Shown: positions 10,580-20,523, counted from the first letter of the stretch. The stretch is 64,000 nt of DNA from Desulfovibrio sp. ZJ209 (GCF_011039135.1 NZ_JAAKEJ010000005.1:62001-126000), one strand, 5' to 3'. The notes: generated by a model not told the origin, from the letters alone. Numbers and translations: made by a program.

Positions 10580-12055
10580 ATGACAGTTGACATCTGCTCA
10601 ATGACGCTCACCGAGGCGGCCACCGCGCTGCAAAAGAGGGAACTCACCGCCCGAGCGGCGGTGCGCGCCTGCCTTGACCGCATCGCGGCCACGGAACCCG
10701 CCATCGGCGCCCTGCTCCACGTGGACGCGGACGGCGCCCTCGCCCGCGCCGAGGAGCTGGACGCGCAGGGCCCCCGGGCCGACCAGCCCCTGTGGGGCGT
10801 GCCCGTGACCGTCAAGGACGCCCTCTCGACGAAGGGCATCCCCACCACGGCGGCCTCGCGCATCCTCGAAAACTTCGTGCCTTTTTATGACGCCTTCGTG
10901 GTGGACCGCCTGCGCAAGGCGGGCGCCATCCTCCTCGGCAAGGCCAACATGGACGAGTTCGCCATGGGCTCCTCCACGGAAAATTCCGCCTTCAAGCCCA
11001 CCCGCAACCCGTGGAACACGGGCCGCGTGCCCGGCGGATCGTCCGGCGGCTCGGCCGCCTCCGTGGCCGCTGGCCAGTGCTTCGCCTCGCTCGGTTCGGA
11101 TACGGGGGGCTCCATCCGCCAGCCCGCCGCCTTCTGCGGCTGCGTGGGCCTCAAGCCCACCTATGGGCGCGTGTCGCGCTACGGCCTCTTCGCCTTCGCC
11201 TCCTCGCTCGATCAGGTGGGCCCGCTCACGCGCACGGTGGAAGACTGCGCCCGCGTGCTCACGGTCATCGCCGGGCATGACCCGCGCGACACGACTTCCG
11301 AGCCGAGGCCGGACGAGGACTTCACCACTGCCGTGCGCGTTGCGGGCACACGCCTCGCGGGCGTGCGCCTCGGCGTCCCGCGGGACTTTTTCGGCGAGGG
11401 GCTGGCCGGCGAGGTGCGCGATGCCTGCGAAGCCGCCCTTGAGCGGGCGCGCGAGCTCGGGGCCGAGCTCGTGGACGTGCAACTCCCGCCCACGGACATC
11501 GCCAGCGCCACCTACTATATCATCGCCATGGCCGAGGCGAGCTCCAACCTCGCGCGCTATGACGGCGTCCGCTACGGGCGGCGCGCGCCCGATGTGCATA
11601 CGCTGGACGAGCTGTATGTGGAGTCGCGCAGCCAGGGCTTCGGCGAGGAGGTCAAGCGGCGCATCATGCTCGGCTCCTATGTGCTGTCCTCGGGCTATTA
11701 TGACGCCTATTTCCGCAAGGCCGCGCAAACGCGCCGCCTCATCCGCGACGCATGGTGCGCCGCGCTCGAGGGCTGCGACGCCATTTGCACGCCCGTGGCC
11801 CCGGTGACGGCGTGGCCGCTGGGGAGCCACGCCACCAACCCGCTCCAGGCCTACCTCATGGACGCCTACACCATCCCGGTGAACCTCGCGGGCCTCCCCG
11901 GCCTTTCCCTGCCCGTGGGCCTTGGCAGTGAAAGCAGGATGCCCGTGGGCCTGCAATTCATCGGCAAGGCCTTTGACGAGGGGACGCTCCTGCGCGTCGG
12001 GCACGTGCTGGAACAGGCGCTCCCGGGCATCGGCTCGCCGCGGATTCCCGTGTAG
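10580..12055 (+). CDS. gatA: Asp-tRNA(Asn)/Glu-tRNA(Gln) amidotransferase subunit GatA
   Basis: A 491-residue amidase-signature enzyme that releases ammonia from glutamine or asparagine for the GatCAB transamidation. The Ser-cisSer-Lys triad is intact: Lys79 (VTVKDALS), Ser154 in GGSSGGSAA, and Ser178 in DTGGSIRQP. These numbers match GatA proteins exactly, which supports the ATG at 10580 over the in-frame ATG at 10562. It lies 49 bases after gatC and shares its transcription unit. The product acts in the cytoplasm on charged tRNA. Confidence 0.95.
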   Translation: MTVDICSMTLTEAATALQKRELTARAAVRACLDRIAATEPAIGALLHVDADGALARAEELDAQGPRADQPLWGVPVTVKDALSTKGIPTTAASRILENFVPFYDAFVVDRLRKAGAILLGKANMDEFAMGSSTENSAFKPTRNPWNTGRVPGGSSGGSAASVAAGQCFASLGSDTGGSIRQPAAFCGCVGLKPTYGRVSRYGLFAFASSLDQVGPLTRTVEDCARVLTVIAGHDPRDTTSEPRPDEDFTTAVRVAGTRLAGVRLGVPRDFFGEGLAGEVRDACEAALERARELGAELVDVQLPPTDIASATYYIIAMAEASSNLARYDGVRYGRRAPDVHTLDELYVESRSQGFGEEVKRRIMLGSYVLSSGYYDAYFRKAAQTRRLIRDAWCAALEGCDAICTPVAPVTAWPLGSHATNPLQAYLMDAYTIPVNLAGLPGLSLPVGLGSESRMPVGLQFIGKAFDEGTLLRVGHVLEQALPGIGSPRIPV

Positions 12056-12116
12056 CTTTTGAGGGTCGCCCAAGGCCCGAAACCGTTGTCTGCCACACCA
12101 ACGCAGAGAGGACGCG

Positions 12117-13271
12117 ATGGCCCAACGCAGCTATGAAACGCATTACGACACCTTGCGCCGCAACGGTATCAGCCGCCGCGACTTCCTGAAATTCTGCACC
12201 ATGACGGCGGCGGCCCTCGGCCTCGGGCCGGCGCTCGCGCCCACCATCGCGCACGCGCTGGAGACCAAGCCGCGGCTCCCCGTGGTGTGGATCGACGGGC
12301 TTTCCTGCACCTGCTGTACCGAGTCCTTCATCCGCACGGCGCACCCGCTCGCCAAGGACATCATCCTCAACATGATCTCCATGGATTACAACGACCTGCT
12401 CATGGCCGCCTCGGGCGAGCAGGCGCTGGAGGTGTTCGAGGAGGCCATCGCGAAGCACAAGGGCAACTACATCCTCGCCGTGCAGGGCAACGCGCCCGCG
12501 GGTTATGGGGGCATGTACTGCATCGACGGCGGCCGCCCCTTCACCCGCAAGCTCGAGGCCGGCGCCGCCAATGCCAAGGCCGTGGTGGCCTGGGGCAACT
12601 GCGCCTCCTGGGGCTGCATCCAGGCCGCGCGGCCCAATCCCACGGACGTGAAGACCGTGCCGGACCTCATCCACAACAAGCCCGTCATCCGCATCCCGGG
12701 CTGTCCGCCCATCCCCGAGGTCATGAGCGCGCTGGTGGCCTATATCGTCACCTTCGAGCGCCTGCCCGAGCTCGACGCGCAGGGGCGCTTCGCGGCATTT
12801 TACGGCCAGCATGTGCACGACCAGTGCGTGCGCCGGGCGCACTTTGACGCCGGCGAATTTGTGGAGGCCTGGGACGACGAGGGCGCGCGCAAGGGCTACT
12901 GCCTCTACAAGATGGGCTGCAAGGGGCCGACCACCTTCAACGCCTGCCCCACCACCCGCTGGAACGACGGCACCTCCTACCCCATCGAGTCGGGCCACCC
13001 GTGCCTCGGCTGCGCCGAACAGGGCTTCTGGGACCAGGGCTCTTTCTATGACCGCATCATGGATATCCCGCTGCTCAGCACCATGACCACGGCCCAGAAG
13101 ATCGCCGCGGGCGTGGGCGGCACCGTGGCCGCCGCCGTGGGTGTGCATGCCGTGTGCAGCACGGCCTTCCACCTCTGCCGCAAGCATCGTGAAAAGGAAT
13201 GCGCCAAGGCCTGCGCGGGTGAAAGCGCCGCTTCCGCCCAAAATACTGACGGGGATACGGAAAAACAATGA
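12117..13271 (+). CDS. hyaA: [NiFe] hydrogenase small subunit, Tat-exported and membrane-anchored
   Basis: A 384-residue small subunit of a group 1 uptake hydrogenase. The Tat motif SRRDFLKF is at residues 19-26, followed by a hydrophobic segment. Cys residues for the Fe-S clusters appear in CTCCTES, GNCASWGC, PGCPPIP, MGCKGP and HPCLGC. A C-terminal hydrophobic helix (about residues 322-345) would anchor the complex in the membrane, as in HyaA/HupS proteins that hand electrons to a cytochrome b. A Cys-rich, polar tail follows the anchor. The complex faces the periplasm and oxidises H2. The gene overlaps hyaB by ATGA, indicating translational coupling. Confidence 0.95.
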   Translation: MAQRSYETHYDTLRRNGISRRDFLKFCTMTAAALGLGPALAPTIAHALETKPRLPVVWIDGLSCTCCTESFIRTAHPLAKDIILNMISMDYNDLLMAASGEQALEVFEEAIAKHKGNYILAVQGNAPAGYGGMYCIDGGRPFTRKLEAGAANAKAVVAWGNCASWGCIQAARPNPTDVKTVPDLIHNKPVIRIPGCPPIPEVMSALVAYIVTFERLPELDAQGRFAAFYGQHVHDQCVRRAHFDAGEFVEAWDDEGARKGYCLYKMGCKGPTTFNACPTTRWNDGTSYPIESGHPCLGCAEQGFWDQGSFYDRIMDIPLLSTMTTAQKIAAGVGGTVAAAVGVHAVCSTAFHLCRKHREKECAKACAGESAASAQNTDGDTEKQ

Positions 13272-15064
13272 GCTACACCTACACCACCCAAGGCTTTACG
13301 GTCGATTCCGCCGGCCGGCGCATCGTTGTCGACCCCATCACCCGCATCGAGGGGCACCTGCGCTGCGAGGTGAACATCAACGATGACAACGTCATCACCA
13401 ATGCCGTTTCCTGCGGAACCATGTTCCGCGGCATCGAGCTCATCCTGAACGGGCGCGACCCGCGCGCGGCCTGGGCCTACGCCCAGCGCATCTGCGGCGT
13501 GTGCACGGGCACGCACGCGCTGGCCGCCGTGCATGCCGTGGAGGATGCGCTCGGCGCGCGCATCCCGGACAATGCCAATATCATCCGCAACCTCATGCAG
13601 CTCTGCCTGTGGTTCCACGACCATCTGGTCCACTTTTACCAGCTCACCGGCCTCGACTGGATCGACGTGGTGAGCGCCGCCAAGGCCGACCCGGCGGAGA
13701 CCGCGCGCCTCGCGCAGAGCCTTTCGCCGTGGCCCAAGGCCTCCGCGGGTTATTTCTCCGAGCTCAGGGACAAGATCGTCACCATCCTGGACTCGGGCCA
13801 GCTCGGCATTTTCGCCAACGGCTACTGGGGCAACCCGGCCTACCAGTTGCCGCCCGAGGCCAACCTCATGCTCTTCGGCCATTATCTCGAGGCGCTGGAC
13901 ATCCAGCGCGAGGCCGTGAAGACGCACACCGTGTTCGGCGGCAAGAACCCGCACCCCAACTGGATCATCGGCGGCGTGCCCTGCGCCATCAACACCAATG
14001 CGCCGGGCGGCGAGCAGGTCGTCAACATGGAGCGGCTGGAACTCGTCAGCTCCATCATCGACAAATGCCTCACCTTCGCCGAGCAGGTGCTCATGCCTGA
14101 TGTCATCGCGCTCGGCCGCTATTATCCCAACTGGAGCCGCATCGGCACAGGGCTATCCGGGCAGTCGGTGCTCGCGTACGGGGCCTTCCCCTCCATCGCC
14201 AACGACTATTCCCAGGCCAGCCTGATGGTGCCCGGCGGCGCCATCATCAACGGCAACTTTGACGAGGTGCACCCCGTGGACCTGCATGACCCGGAGCAGG
14301 TGCAGGAGGTGGTGGGCCACGCGTGGTACCGCTATCCCGAGGGCGTGGAGAGCCTGCCCCCGGAAAGGGGCATCACCGACCCGTATTACAAGCTCGGGCC
14401 GGCCACGGTGGGCACGCCCACCGACATCCGCCAGCTCGACGAGCAGGCGCGCTATTCCTGGATCAAGACCCCCCGCTGGCGCGGGCACATGATGGAGGTG
14501 GGGCCGCTCGCCCGGCTGCTCGTGGCCTACAGCCTCAAGCATGGCGACACCGTGGCCACGGTGGACGACATTTGCGGGCGCATCGGCATCCCGGTGGACG
14601 GACTCAAGTCCACGCTCGGGCGCATCGTCGCCCGCTGCCACGAGGCGCTCTGGGCCATGCGCACCTCCAAGGGGCAGCTCGGCCGCCTCATGGAGAATAT
14701 CAGGAACGGCGACTCCACAACCGCCTTCACTGACAAGTGGGAGCCCGCGACCTGGCCCGCGAAGGCGGCGGGCGTTGGCTTCACCGAGGCCCCGCGCGGC
14801 GCGCTCGGGCACTGGGTGGAGATCGAAAACGGCGTCATCTCCGGCTACCAGTGCGTGGTGCCCACCACATGGAACGCGGCCCCGCGCAGCGACCAGGGGC
14901 AGCTCGGCGCCTACGAGGCCGCGCTCATGGGCACGAAGATGGCCGTCCCCGAGCAGCCGCTCGAGATCTTGCGCACCATCCACAGCTTCGACCCCTGCCT
15001 TGCCTGCGCCACCCATGTCATGAGCGACGACGGCAACGAGCTGGCCGTGGTCAGGCTGGGCTGA
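13268..15064 (+). CDS. hyaB: [NiFe] hydrogenase large (catalytic) subunit
   Basis: A 598-residue catalytic subunit. The Ni-Fe ligands are visible in the N-terminal RICGVCTG (Cys76, Cys79) and C-terminal DPCLACATH (Cys577, Cys580). The His583 that ends this motif is followed by a 15-residue tail, which a maturation protease (HyaD-type, encoded two genes downstream) should remove after nickel insertion. Export would be by hitchhiking with the Tat-bearing small subunit. The family oxidises H2 in the periplasm and feeds electrons into the quinone pool or c-type cytochromes. The start codon overlaps the stop of hyaA. Confidence 0.96.
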   Translation: MSYTYTTQGFTVDSAGRRIVVDPITRIEGHLRCEVNINDDNVITNAVSCGTMFRGIELILNGRDPRAAWAYAQRICGVCTGTHALAAVHAVEDALGARIPDNANIIRNLMQLCLWFHDHLVHFYQLTGLDWIDVVSAAKADPAETARLAQSLSPWPKASAGYFSELRDKIVTILDSGQLGIFANGYWGNPAYQLPPEANLMLFGHYLEALDIQREAVKTHTVFGGKNPHPNWIIGGVPCAINTNAPGGEQVVNMERLELVSSIIDKCLTFAEQVLMPDVIALGRYYPNWSRIGTGLSGQSVLAYGAFPSIANDYSQASLMVPGGAIINGNFDEVHPVDLHDPEQVQEVVGHAWYRYPEGVESLPPERGITDPYYKLGPATVGTPTDIRQLDEQARYSWIKTPRWRGHMMEVGPLARLLVAYSLKHGDTVATVDDICGRIGIPVDGLKSTLGRIVARCHEALWAMRTSKGQLGRLMENIRNGDSTTAFTDKWEPATWPAKAAGVGFTEAPRGALGHWVEIENGVISGYQCVVPTTWNAAPRSDQGQLGAYEAALMGTKMAVPEQPLEILRTIHSFDPCLACATHVMSDDGNELAVVRLG

Positions 15065-15097
15065 ACCCGTTTTTCCCTGTCAGCACCGGGGGCCAGC

Positions 15098-15841
15098 ATG
15101 AACATCCTCAATATCCATCCCAAACCGGGCCAGGGCGTCTATGTGTACGAGTTCCCCGTGCGGCTCTGGCACTGGACCATCGTGGCCTGCATCTTCACGC
15201 TCTTCGTGACCGGGCACTATATCGGCAAGCCGCCGCAATCGCTCACCGGCGACCCCACGAGGCTCTTTTATTTCGGCAAGCTCATCATGGCCCACTACAC
15301 CGCGGCGCTCATTCTCGTCGTCGCCATGGTCTGCCGCATCCTCTGGGCCTTTGTGGGCAATCAGGTCTCTCGGCAAATCTTCATCCTCCCGTTCTGGCGC
15401 AAGCAGTGGTGGCGCGGCCTCGGCGACGACATCCGCTGGTACTGCTTCCTCACCAAGTCGGGCGACATCCACATGGGGCACAATCCGCTGGCCCAGGCGG
15501 GCATGTTCGTCTGCGTGGTGGCCATCATCTTCATGTGCTTGACAGGGCTCGGCATCTACCAGGCCAAGGGCTATTCGCAGTTCTTCCACCTGTTCCGCTT
15601 CATGGAGGACCTTGTCTACTGGTCCGGCGGCAACCTGCTCGACCTCGTGGTCTGGCACCGGGTGGGCATGGTCATCCTCGTGGCCTTTGTCATGATCCAT
15701 GTGTACATGGTCATCCGCGAGGAGATCATGGGCAGGACCACCATGATCTCCACCATGGTCAACGGCGTGCGCCTCGTCAAGGCCACGCCCGCCGAGGACA
15801 GGGCCGACCTGCGCGCCGAGGCGGAGGCGGGCGATGCCTGA
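15098..15841 (+). CDS. hyaC: Ni/Fe-hydrogenase b-type cytochrome subunit
   Basis: A 247-residue membrane protein with four predicted helices and family-typical His residues (RLWHWTI, MAHYTAA, VWHRVGM, IHVYMV) that can ligate two b hemes. It anchors the hydrogenase and transfers electrons from the small subunit to the quinone pool, as HyaC/HupC do. The gene starts 33 bases after hyaB. Its 3' end overlaps hyaD by 8 bases, so the operon is tightly coupled. Its presence distinguishes this hydrogenase from the soluble periplasmic Desulfovibrio enzyme that uses cytochrome c3. Confidence 0.93.
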   Translation: MNILNIHPKPGQGVYVYEFPVRLWHWTIVACIFTLFVTGHYIGKPPQSLTGDPTRLFYFGKLIMAHYTAALILVVAMVCRILWAFVGNQVSRQIFILPFWRKQWWRGLGDDIRWYCFLTKSGDIHMGHNPLAQAGMFVCVVAIIFMCLTGLGIYQAKGYSQFFHLFRFMEDLVYWSGGNLLDLVVWHRVGMVILVAFVMIHVYMVIREEIMGRTTMISTMVNGVRLVKATPAEDRADLRAEAEAGDA

Positions 15842-16382
15842 AGCGCCGCGCATTCTGGCGCTGGGGCTCGGCAATATCCTCTGCGGGGACGACGGCTTCG
15901 GCATCCACGCCATCGAGCGCCTGTATGCGGAATATGACTTCCCCGAAAATGTGCGCGTCATGGACGGCGGCACGCAGGGGCAGACCCTCTACGGCCCCGT
16001 GACCGAGGCCGATTGCCTTGTGGTGTTCGACGCGGCGGACATGGGCCTCGAGCCGGGCAGCCTCGCCGTGCGCGAGGCCGACGGCGTGCCCCTGTGGCTC
16101 GGCGCGCGCAAATTGAGCCCGCACCAGAGCGGCTTCATGGAGGTGCTGGCCCTGGCCAGCCTGCGCGGGGCGCTCCCGGCCACGCGCGTCCTCATCGGCT
16201 GCCAGCCGCTCAGGGTGGAATTTGGCGAGAGCCTTTCCGCCGGCGTTCGGGACGCCATCCCGCAGGCTGTGGAACTCGGCGTGGAGCGCCTGCGCGCCCT
16301 CGGCGCCGGGATGCAGCGGAGGGGCGCCCCCCGGCACCTGCTCAACGACGAGATAGTGAACAGCCGCTTCATGCGGTGCTGA
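15834..16382 (+). CDS. hyaD: Hydrogenase maturation protease HyaD
   Basis: A 182-residue member of the HyaD/HycI endopeptidase family. It has the N-terminal ILALGLGNILCGDDGFG motif and the acidic residues that bind nickel in the immature large subunit (Glu in HAIERL, Asp in VFDAADMG). It cleaves the C-terminal peptide of HyaB after the conserved His. The start ATG overlaps the end of hyaC (ATGCCTGA). General hyp maturation genes are not in the window. Confidence 0.92.
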   Translation: MPEAPRILALGLGNILCGDDGFGIHAIERLYAEYDFPENVRVMDGGTQGQTLYGPVTEADCLVVFDAADMGLEPGSLAVREADGVPLWLGARKLSPHQSGFMEVLALASLRGALPATRVLIGCQPLRVEFGESLSAGVRDAIPQAVELGVERLRALGAGMQRRGAPRHLLNDEIVNSRFMRC

Positions 16383-16383
16383 A

Positions 16384-16408
16384 GAAGCCCCGGAAAGCCC
16401 GGGGCTTC
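16384..16408 (+). terminator. Hairpin after the hydrogenase operon
   Basis: A 10-base stem, GAAGCCCCGG with CCGGGGCTTC, directly follows the hyaD stop. No T-run follows, so it may stabilise the 3' end or end transcription only weakly. The next 215 bases show no gene until the transposase relic. Confidence 0.5.
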
Positions 16409-16624
16409 CGTGTCCGCAAGCCACCCGGGACAGGGGCGGCCTGACAGGCGCATGGGCGGCCACGTCCTGAACAGGGCATGGCTGCCGGTGCGTCTGCCAT
16501 CACGGGCCGGATGCTTCGCTGGGCGTTGGCAGGAGCCCGCCGGCCATTTTCGGTGCCGCTTTTTTGTATTGTTCCCTCCAGTCTTTCCCCGGCCCCGCGC
16601 CAGCACCATTCCCGATGGCGATAG

Positions 16625-16882
16625 CGGCACCAGCTGAAGCGCGTCATTCCCGTTGACGGGGCCTGCCATATGTCATGGAAGTTTCGCCAGTCCTGTCGTG
16701 AACCCGGTATCCGGCATAAAAAGACAAAGCCGTATCATCCACACGCAAATGGAAAGGCAGGCCGGTGTCTCCGAACAGCCTTAAAAGAGTGGGCATATGC
16801 CTCGCATATGCCCACTCTTGGAAACGGACCCAGGATTTGCTTCTGTGGGACGTATCGGTACTGTTTGACAGTCTACAACTAG
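16625..16882 (+). pseudogene. IS481-family transposase relic (C-terminal fragment)
   Basis: The frame opens after a stop at 16622-16624 and ends at 16882. Between about 16634 and 16803 it reads like the end of an IS481-type integrase core: a degraded DNGS-like block (VDGACHMSW), then CREPGIRHKKTKPYHPHANG, then KAGRCLRTALKEWAYA. In intact IS481 transposases these correspond to the second catalytic Asp region and the catalytic Glu (NGKAERF); here that Glu reads Gly (KAGR). The N-terminal two thirds are missing and the sequence loses similarity after WAYA. It is dead and marks a rearrangement at the left edge of the accessory block. Confidence 0.75.
16785..16819. repeat. 16-base perfect palindrome at the left edge of the accessory block
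   Basis: AAGAGTGGGCATATGC and its exact reverse complement are separated by CTC. The left arm is the transposase KEWAYA codons, and the right arm is an inverted copy of them. Read on the minus strand, the stem follows the flavoenzyme stop by 60 bases and is followed by TTTTAAGG, so it can act as the terminator of the leftward operon. Confidence 0.8.
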
Positions 16883-18804
16883 ATGTTCCAGGCCGCCTTG
16901 AAGCCGTCGTGGACAGCGCCCATCACCTTGCCCACCTTCGCGCTGTCACCGATGACGCTCACCTCAAGGCCCGCGTCCTGCAGCTCCGGCAGCAGGGAAT
17001 CGTCGGACCTGTAGCCCAGCGCCAGAATGATGTCGTCAAAGCCGTCCAGAGTCTGCTCCCTCTTGAACTTGTCACGGACCTTGATCACGCCGTCCTTCAG
17101 TTCAAGCACCTCGCGGTTGAGGAGCGGCTTTACGCCCATCTCCTTGAGATTGAGCAGGATGAAACGGCGATGCCGGGGCTCCATGTCGATGGCCAGCTCA
17201 TCGCGCAATTCCAGGATGGTCACATCCTTGCCCTGCGCAGCCAGGTACTCGGCCGTCTCGCTGCCCACCAGGCCGCCACCCACCACCAGGACCTTCTTGC
17301 CCGTAGGCGCGCCTTCCAGAACATCCTGGGCGGTCAAGACCTTGGAGTCCTTGCAGAAGCCGGGCACGATGGGCTTGCTCCCGGTGGCCAGCAGTGTCAC
17401 GTCCGGCTTCAGGGCCGCCACTTTCCCGGCTGTGGCCGCCTCGCCCAGGCGGATGTTCACGCCGGCCTCGGGCAGCTTGTGCTCATAATACTTCATCAGG
17501 GGCTTGAAGACATGGCGATGCGGGGGCACGGCCGCGATATTGAGCAGGCCGCCCAGTTTGCCCGACTTCTCAAAAAGGGTCACGTCATGCCCGCGCTGCG
17601 CCGCGCAAAGGGCGGCGGACATGCCCGCGATGCCACCCCCGATGACGACCACCTTTTTGGGTTCCCGGGCCTTCTCCTCCACATAGACTGCCTCGGAGCC
17701 CACTCTGGGATTGATGGCACACTTCACGGGCTGGCGCTGCGCCATGGGCCAGATGCAGCCCTCGTTGCAGCTCAGGCAGCGGATGACATCCTGCTCCATG
17801 TTTTTCTGCCACTTGGTGACGAGGTCCGGGTCGGCGATGAGCGCCCTGCCAATGGTCACCATGTCCGCCTGGCCATTCTCCAGGATCTTCTCCGCGATGG
17901 CGCGGGAGTGGATGCGCCCCACGATGGAGAGCGGCGCCGCCCCGGCAAGGGCGTCCCTCACCACCTTGGCCCTGTGCGCGTTCCAGCCGTAATCCATGTT
18001 GGGCGGCGGCGTGCTCATGTAGATGGTCTCCAGAGTGCAGGCGCTGCCATTGATCAGGTCCACGCCGGCCTTCACCATCTCCCTGGCGATTTCGGCGCCT
18101 TCCTCCACCTGGAGACCCTCGTCAAAAAGCTCGTCTATGCTCAGGCGCAGAATGATGGGGTAGTCCGGGCCAGTGGCTTCACGCACTGCCTGCACGATCT
18201 CTTTGCAGAAGCGCATCCTGTTCTCCAGGCTGCCCCCGTATTCATCAGTGCGGCGGTTGCTGAAGGGGGAGAGGAAGCGCAGGATGAGGTAGCCGTGAGC
18301 GCCGTGGATCTCCACGGCGTCAAAACCCGCCTTCTTGGCCCTGGCCGCGGCCTCGGCGTATTTCCTGACGATGTAGTCGATGTCCTCCTTGGTCATTTCA
18401 TGGGTGTCGTCATAGGGGGTGACGCCGGGGATGTACGAGGGCACCATCGTGGCCTGGCGCGAGAACTCGGGCTTGGCCACCTGGCCGCCGTGCTGCAGCT
18501 GGAGGGCGATATGGCCGCCTGCCGCGTGCACAGCGTCCGTAAGGCGCTTGAGGCCGGGGATCATGGCGTCGTCGGAACAGCCCAGGCCGCGCACATAGCT
18601 GCTTCCGCTGGGGTCCATGTAGGTGGCCTCCACAATCTGGAGCCCCACGCCCCCCCTGGCCCTGGCCACATGGTAGTGGATGAGCTTGTCGGTCACGGTA
18701 CCATCGGGGGCGGCGTAGTTCGTCACCATCGGCGCCATGATCGTGCGGTTGGGCAATGTCATGGAGTTGATCTTGATGGGCTTGAAAAGCAGCGACTCTT
18801 TCAT
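16879..18804 (-). CDS. Old-yellow-enzyme type Fe-S flavoprotein (2-enoate/2,4-dienoyl-CoA reductase-like)
   Basis: A 641-residue two-part flavoenzyme. Residues 1-370 form the FMN-binding TIM barrel with the HGAHGYL active-site motif (167-173). A [4Fe-4S] ligand set follows: Cys343, Cys346, Cys350 and Cys362 (CLSCNEGC...KC). Residues 383-641 form FAD/NAD(P)-binding Rossmann domains (VVVIGGGIAGMSA and VLVVGGGLVGSE). This is the layout of 2-enoate reductase, FadH and BaiCD/BaiH. Such enzymes reduce conjugated C=C bonds, often next to a CoA ester or enone, with NAD(P)H. It is the last gene of the leftward operon. In the proposed pathway it would reduce a diene or enone intermediate, which is inference. 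The N-terminus and length look complete. Confidence 0.85.
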   Translation of the reverse strand: MKESLLFKPIKINSMTLPNRTIMAPMVTNYAAPDGTVTDKLIHYHVARARGGVGLQIVEATYMDPSGSSYVRGLGCSDDAMIPGLKRLTDAVHAAGGHIALQLQHGGQVAKPEFSRQATMVPSYIPGVTPYDDTHEMTKEDIDYIVRKYAEAAARAKKAGFDAVEIHGAHGYLILRFLSPFSNRRTDEYGGSLENRMRFCKEIVQAVREATGPDYPIILRLSIDELFDEGLQVEEGAEIAREMVKAGVDLINGSACTLETIYMSTPPPNMDYGWNAHRAKVVRDALAGAAPLSIVGRIHSRAIAEKILENGQADMVTIGRALIADPDLVTKWQKNMEQDVIRCLSCNEGCIWPMAQRQPVKCAINPRVGSEAVYVEEKAREPKKVVVIGGGIAGMSAALCAAQRGHDVTLFEKSGKLGGLLNIAAVPPHRHVFKPLMKYYEHKLPEAGVNIRLGEAATAGKVAALKPDVTLLATGSKPIVPGFCKDSKVLTAQDVLEGAPTGKKVLVVGGGLVGSETAEYLAAQGKDVTILELRDELAIDMEPRHRRFILLNLKEMGVKPLLNREVLELKDGVIKVRDKFKREQTLDGFDDIILALGYRSDDSLLPELQDAGLEVSVIGDSAKVGKVMGAVHDGFKAAWNI

Positions 18805-18912
18805 GAAAAACTCCCTTTATGTTTGCGGCCCTGATCCCTGCCCTTCCAAAGCGGGATCGTGGCGGGCCATTCCAGCCTTCACCATGCGAAAACAACCCAA
18901 GCGCGTCCTGCG

Positions 18913-20490
18913 CTAGCCCTTGATGGGCCCCTTGGCCGCGATTTTTTTCGCCAGGAGGGCCTTGTCCACCTTGCCTGACTCGGTGCGTGGCAGCTCCGGC
19001 ACGAGCTCGATATGCTCCGGGCACTTCAAGGCGGCGATTTTGAGCTCCGCGAAATGGTTCCGCAGCTCCGGCAGGTCAAGGGACTGCGCCGGGTCCTTGA
19101 GCACCACATAGGCGCAGACCCGCTCCTGCAGCCGCGGATCCGGCATGGCCACGACGCAGGCCTCCGCGATCTTGCCATGCTTGAGGAGGATGCCCTCCAC
19201 CTCAGGGGAGCTGATATTCTCCCCGCCGCGTATGATGATATCCTTCTTGCGGCCGGTGACGGCGTAGGAGCCGTCGGGCAGGCGCCGGCAGAGGTCGCCG
19301 CTGCGATGCCAGCCGTCCTCCAGCGTACTCTCCACGCCGCCGCCGCGCTTCAGGTATCCCAGGAAGACCGCCTCCCCCCGGGAAAGCTCCTCCCCTTCCT
19401 GGCCCGGCGCCGCCTCGCGCCCGGCCTCGTCCACCAGCTTGACCTCCACCCCCGGCATGGGGAAAAGGGCTTGCCGCGCCTTCTGCTCCTCCGTGGCGCC
19501 GGGGGGCGTGCCCATGTGCGGGACGCTCTCGGAAGAGCCATAAACATTGAGCACGTTGATGCCGCGCTCCCTGGCCTCGGCCACCAGGGCATAGTTGGGG
19601 GCCGAGCCGCCGCTCAGGAAAAAACGGAGGGCGGAGAGATCAAATTCCCGCTGCCTCAGCACCTTCAAGAGATCATGCAGAAAGGCAGTGGTGGCCATGC
19701 TCACCGTGGCCTTGTGGGCCTCCATGAGGCCGAGGGCCTCCTCGGGGACAAATTTGTCTTGCAGGATGCAGGTGCCCCCGCTGATGAAGGACATGGAGAC
19801 GCCATGATGGAAGCCAATGGCGTGGGCCAGCGGCGCGGGCATGAACATGCGGTCGTTTTCTCCCAGCCCGAAAAACTCCATAAAGGAGCGCTCCGCCGCC
19901 AGGATGTTGCGATGGCTGAAGACGACGCCCTTGGGGCGCCCCTCGGAACCCGAGGTGAAGAGGATGGCCGCAGGCTCGTCAGCGCCGCGCCGGCTTGGCG
20001 GCAAGGGCTCCTCCAGCCCTTCGGCCACTATTTGGGTGTAGGTGGGCAGGCGCGAGCCCTCGTAGAACTTGTCCACAGCGATCTGCGCGCGCAGATGGGG
20101 GTGCCTCTCGGTGAGATCGCCCGCCATCTCGCAATAGGTGAAATTGCGGTAGGAGCGGGGCACTATCAGGATCTGCGAGCTGCACAGCATCCTGCTCAAG
20201 TCATAGGTCCGCAGGTTGGGCGGAATGGGATTGAAAATGGCGCCCAGCTTGAGCGCGGCGATGTAGATGGGCAAAAATTCCACCCATCCGGGCAGCTGGC
20301 AGGCGATGATGCCGCCGGGGCCCACGTCCAGGCGCCTGAAATGGCTGGCAAGGATGCGCGCCTGCCTGTCCGCCTCGGCATACGTCAGCGCCGCGCCATG
20401 GGAATCCCGGATGGCGGCCTTGTCGGGCCTCTGCTCCACCTGCCTTTGCCATGCCTCCAACAAAGTGGCCGGCTTGCGCTTGGATTCCAT
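18913..20490 (-). CDS. AMP-forming acyl-CoA ligase (CaiC/cyclohexanecarboxylate-CoA ligase-like)
   Basis: A 525-residue member of the ANL adenylating superfamily. It has the P-loop LFTSGSEGRPKG (177-188), VYGSSE (317-321), the hinge and tail signature GWHRSGDLCRRL, GRKKDIIIRGGENIS, and the C-terminal catalytic Lys in GKVDK (near 507). It should convert a carboxylic acid, ATP and CoA to an acyl-CoA. The family includes CaiC and alicyclic or aromatic acid ligases; substrate cannot be read from sequence. Within a cluster that also has a CoA-transferase, it would provide the first, priming thioester. It sits between the MBL hydrolase and the flavoenzyme, same strand. Confidence 0.85.
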   Translation of the reverse strand: MESKRKPATLLEAWQRQVEQRPDKAAIRDSHGAALTYAEADRQARILASHFRRLDVGPGGIIACQLPGWVEFLPIYIAALKLGAIFNPIPPNLRTYDLSRMLCSSQILIVPRSYRNFTYCEMAGDLTERHPHLRAQIAVDKFYEGSRLPTYTQIVAEGLEEPLPPSRRGADEPAAILFTSGSEGRPKGVVFSHRNILAAERSFMEFFGLGENDRMFMPAPLAHAIGFHHGVSMSFISGGTCILQDKFVPEEALGLMEAHKATVSMATTAFLHDLLKVLRQREFDLSALRFFLSGGSAPNYALVAEARERGINVLNVYGSSESVPHMGTPPGATEEQKARQALFPMPGVEVKLVDEAGREAAPGQEGEELSRGEAVFLGYLKRGGGVESTLEDGWHRSGDLCRRLPDGSYAVTGRKKDIIIRGGENISSPEVEGILLKHGKIAEACVVAMPDPRLQERVCAYVVLKDPAQSLDLPELRNHFAELKIAALKCPEHIELVPELPRTESGKVDKALLAKKIAAKGPIKG

Positions 20491-20523
20491 ACCCCTCCCT
20501 CGCGCCTCCCCGCTGGGGCGCCT

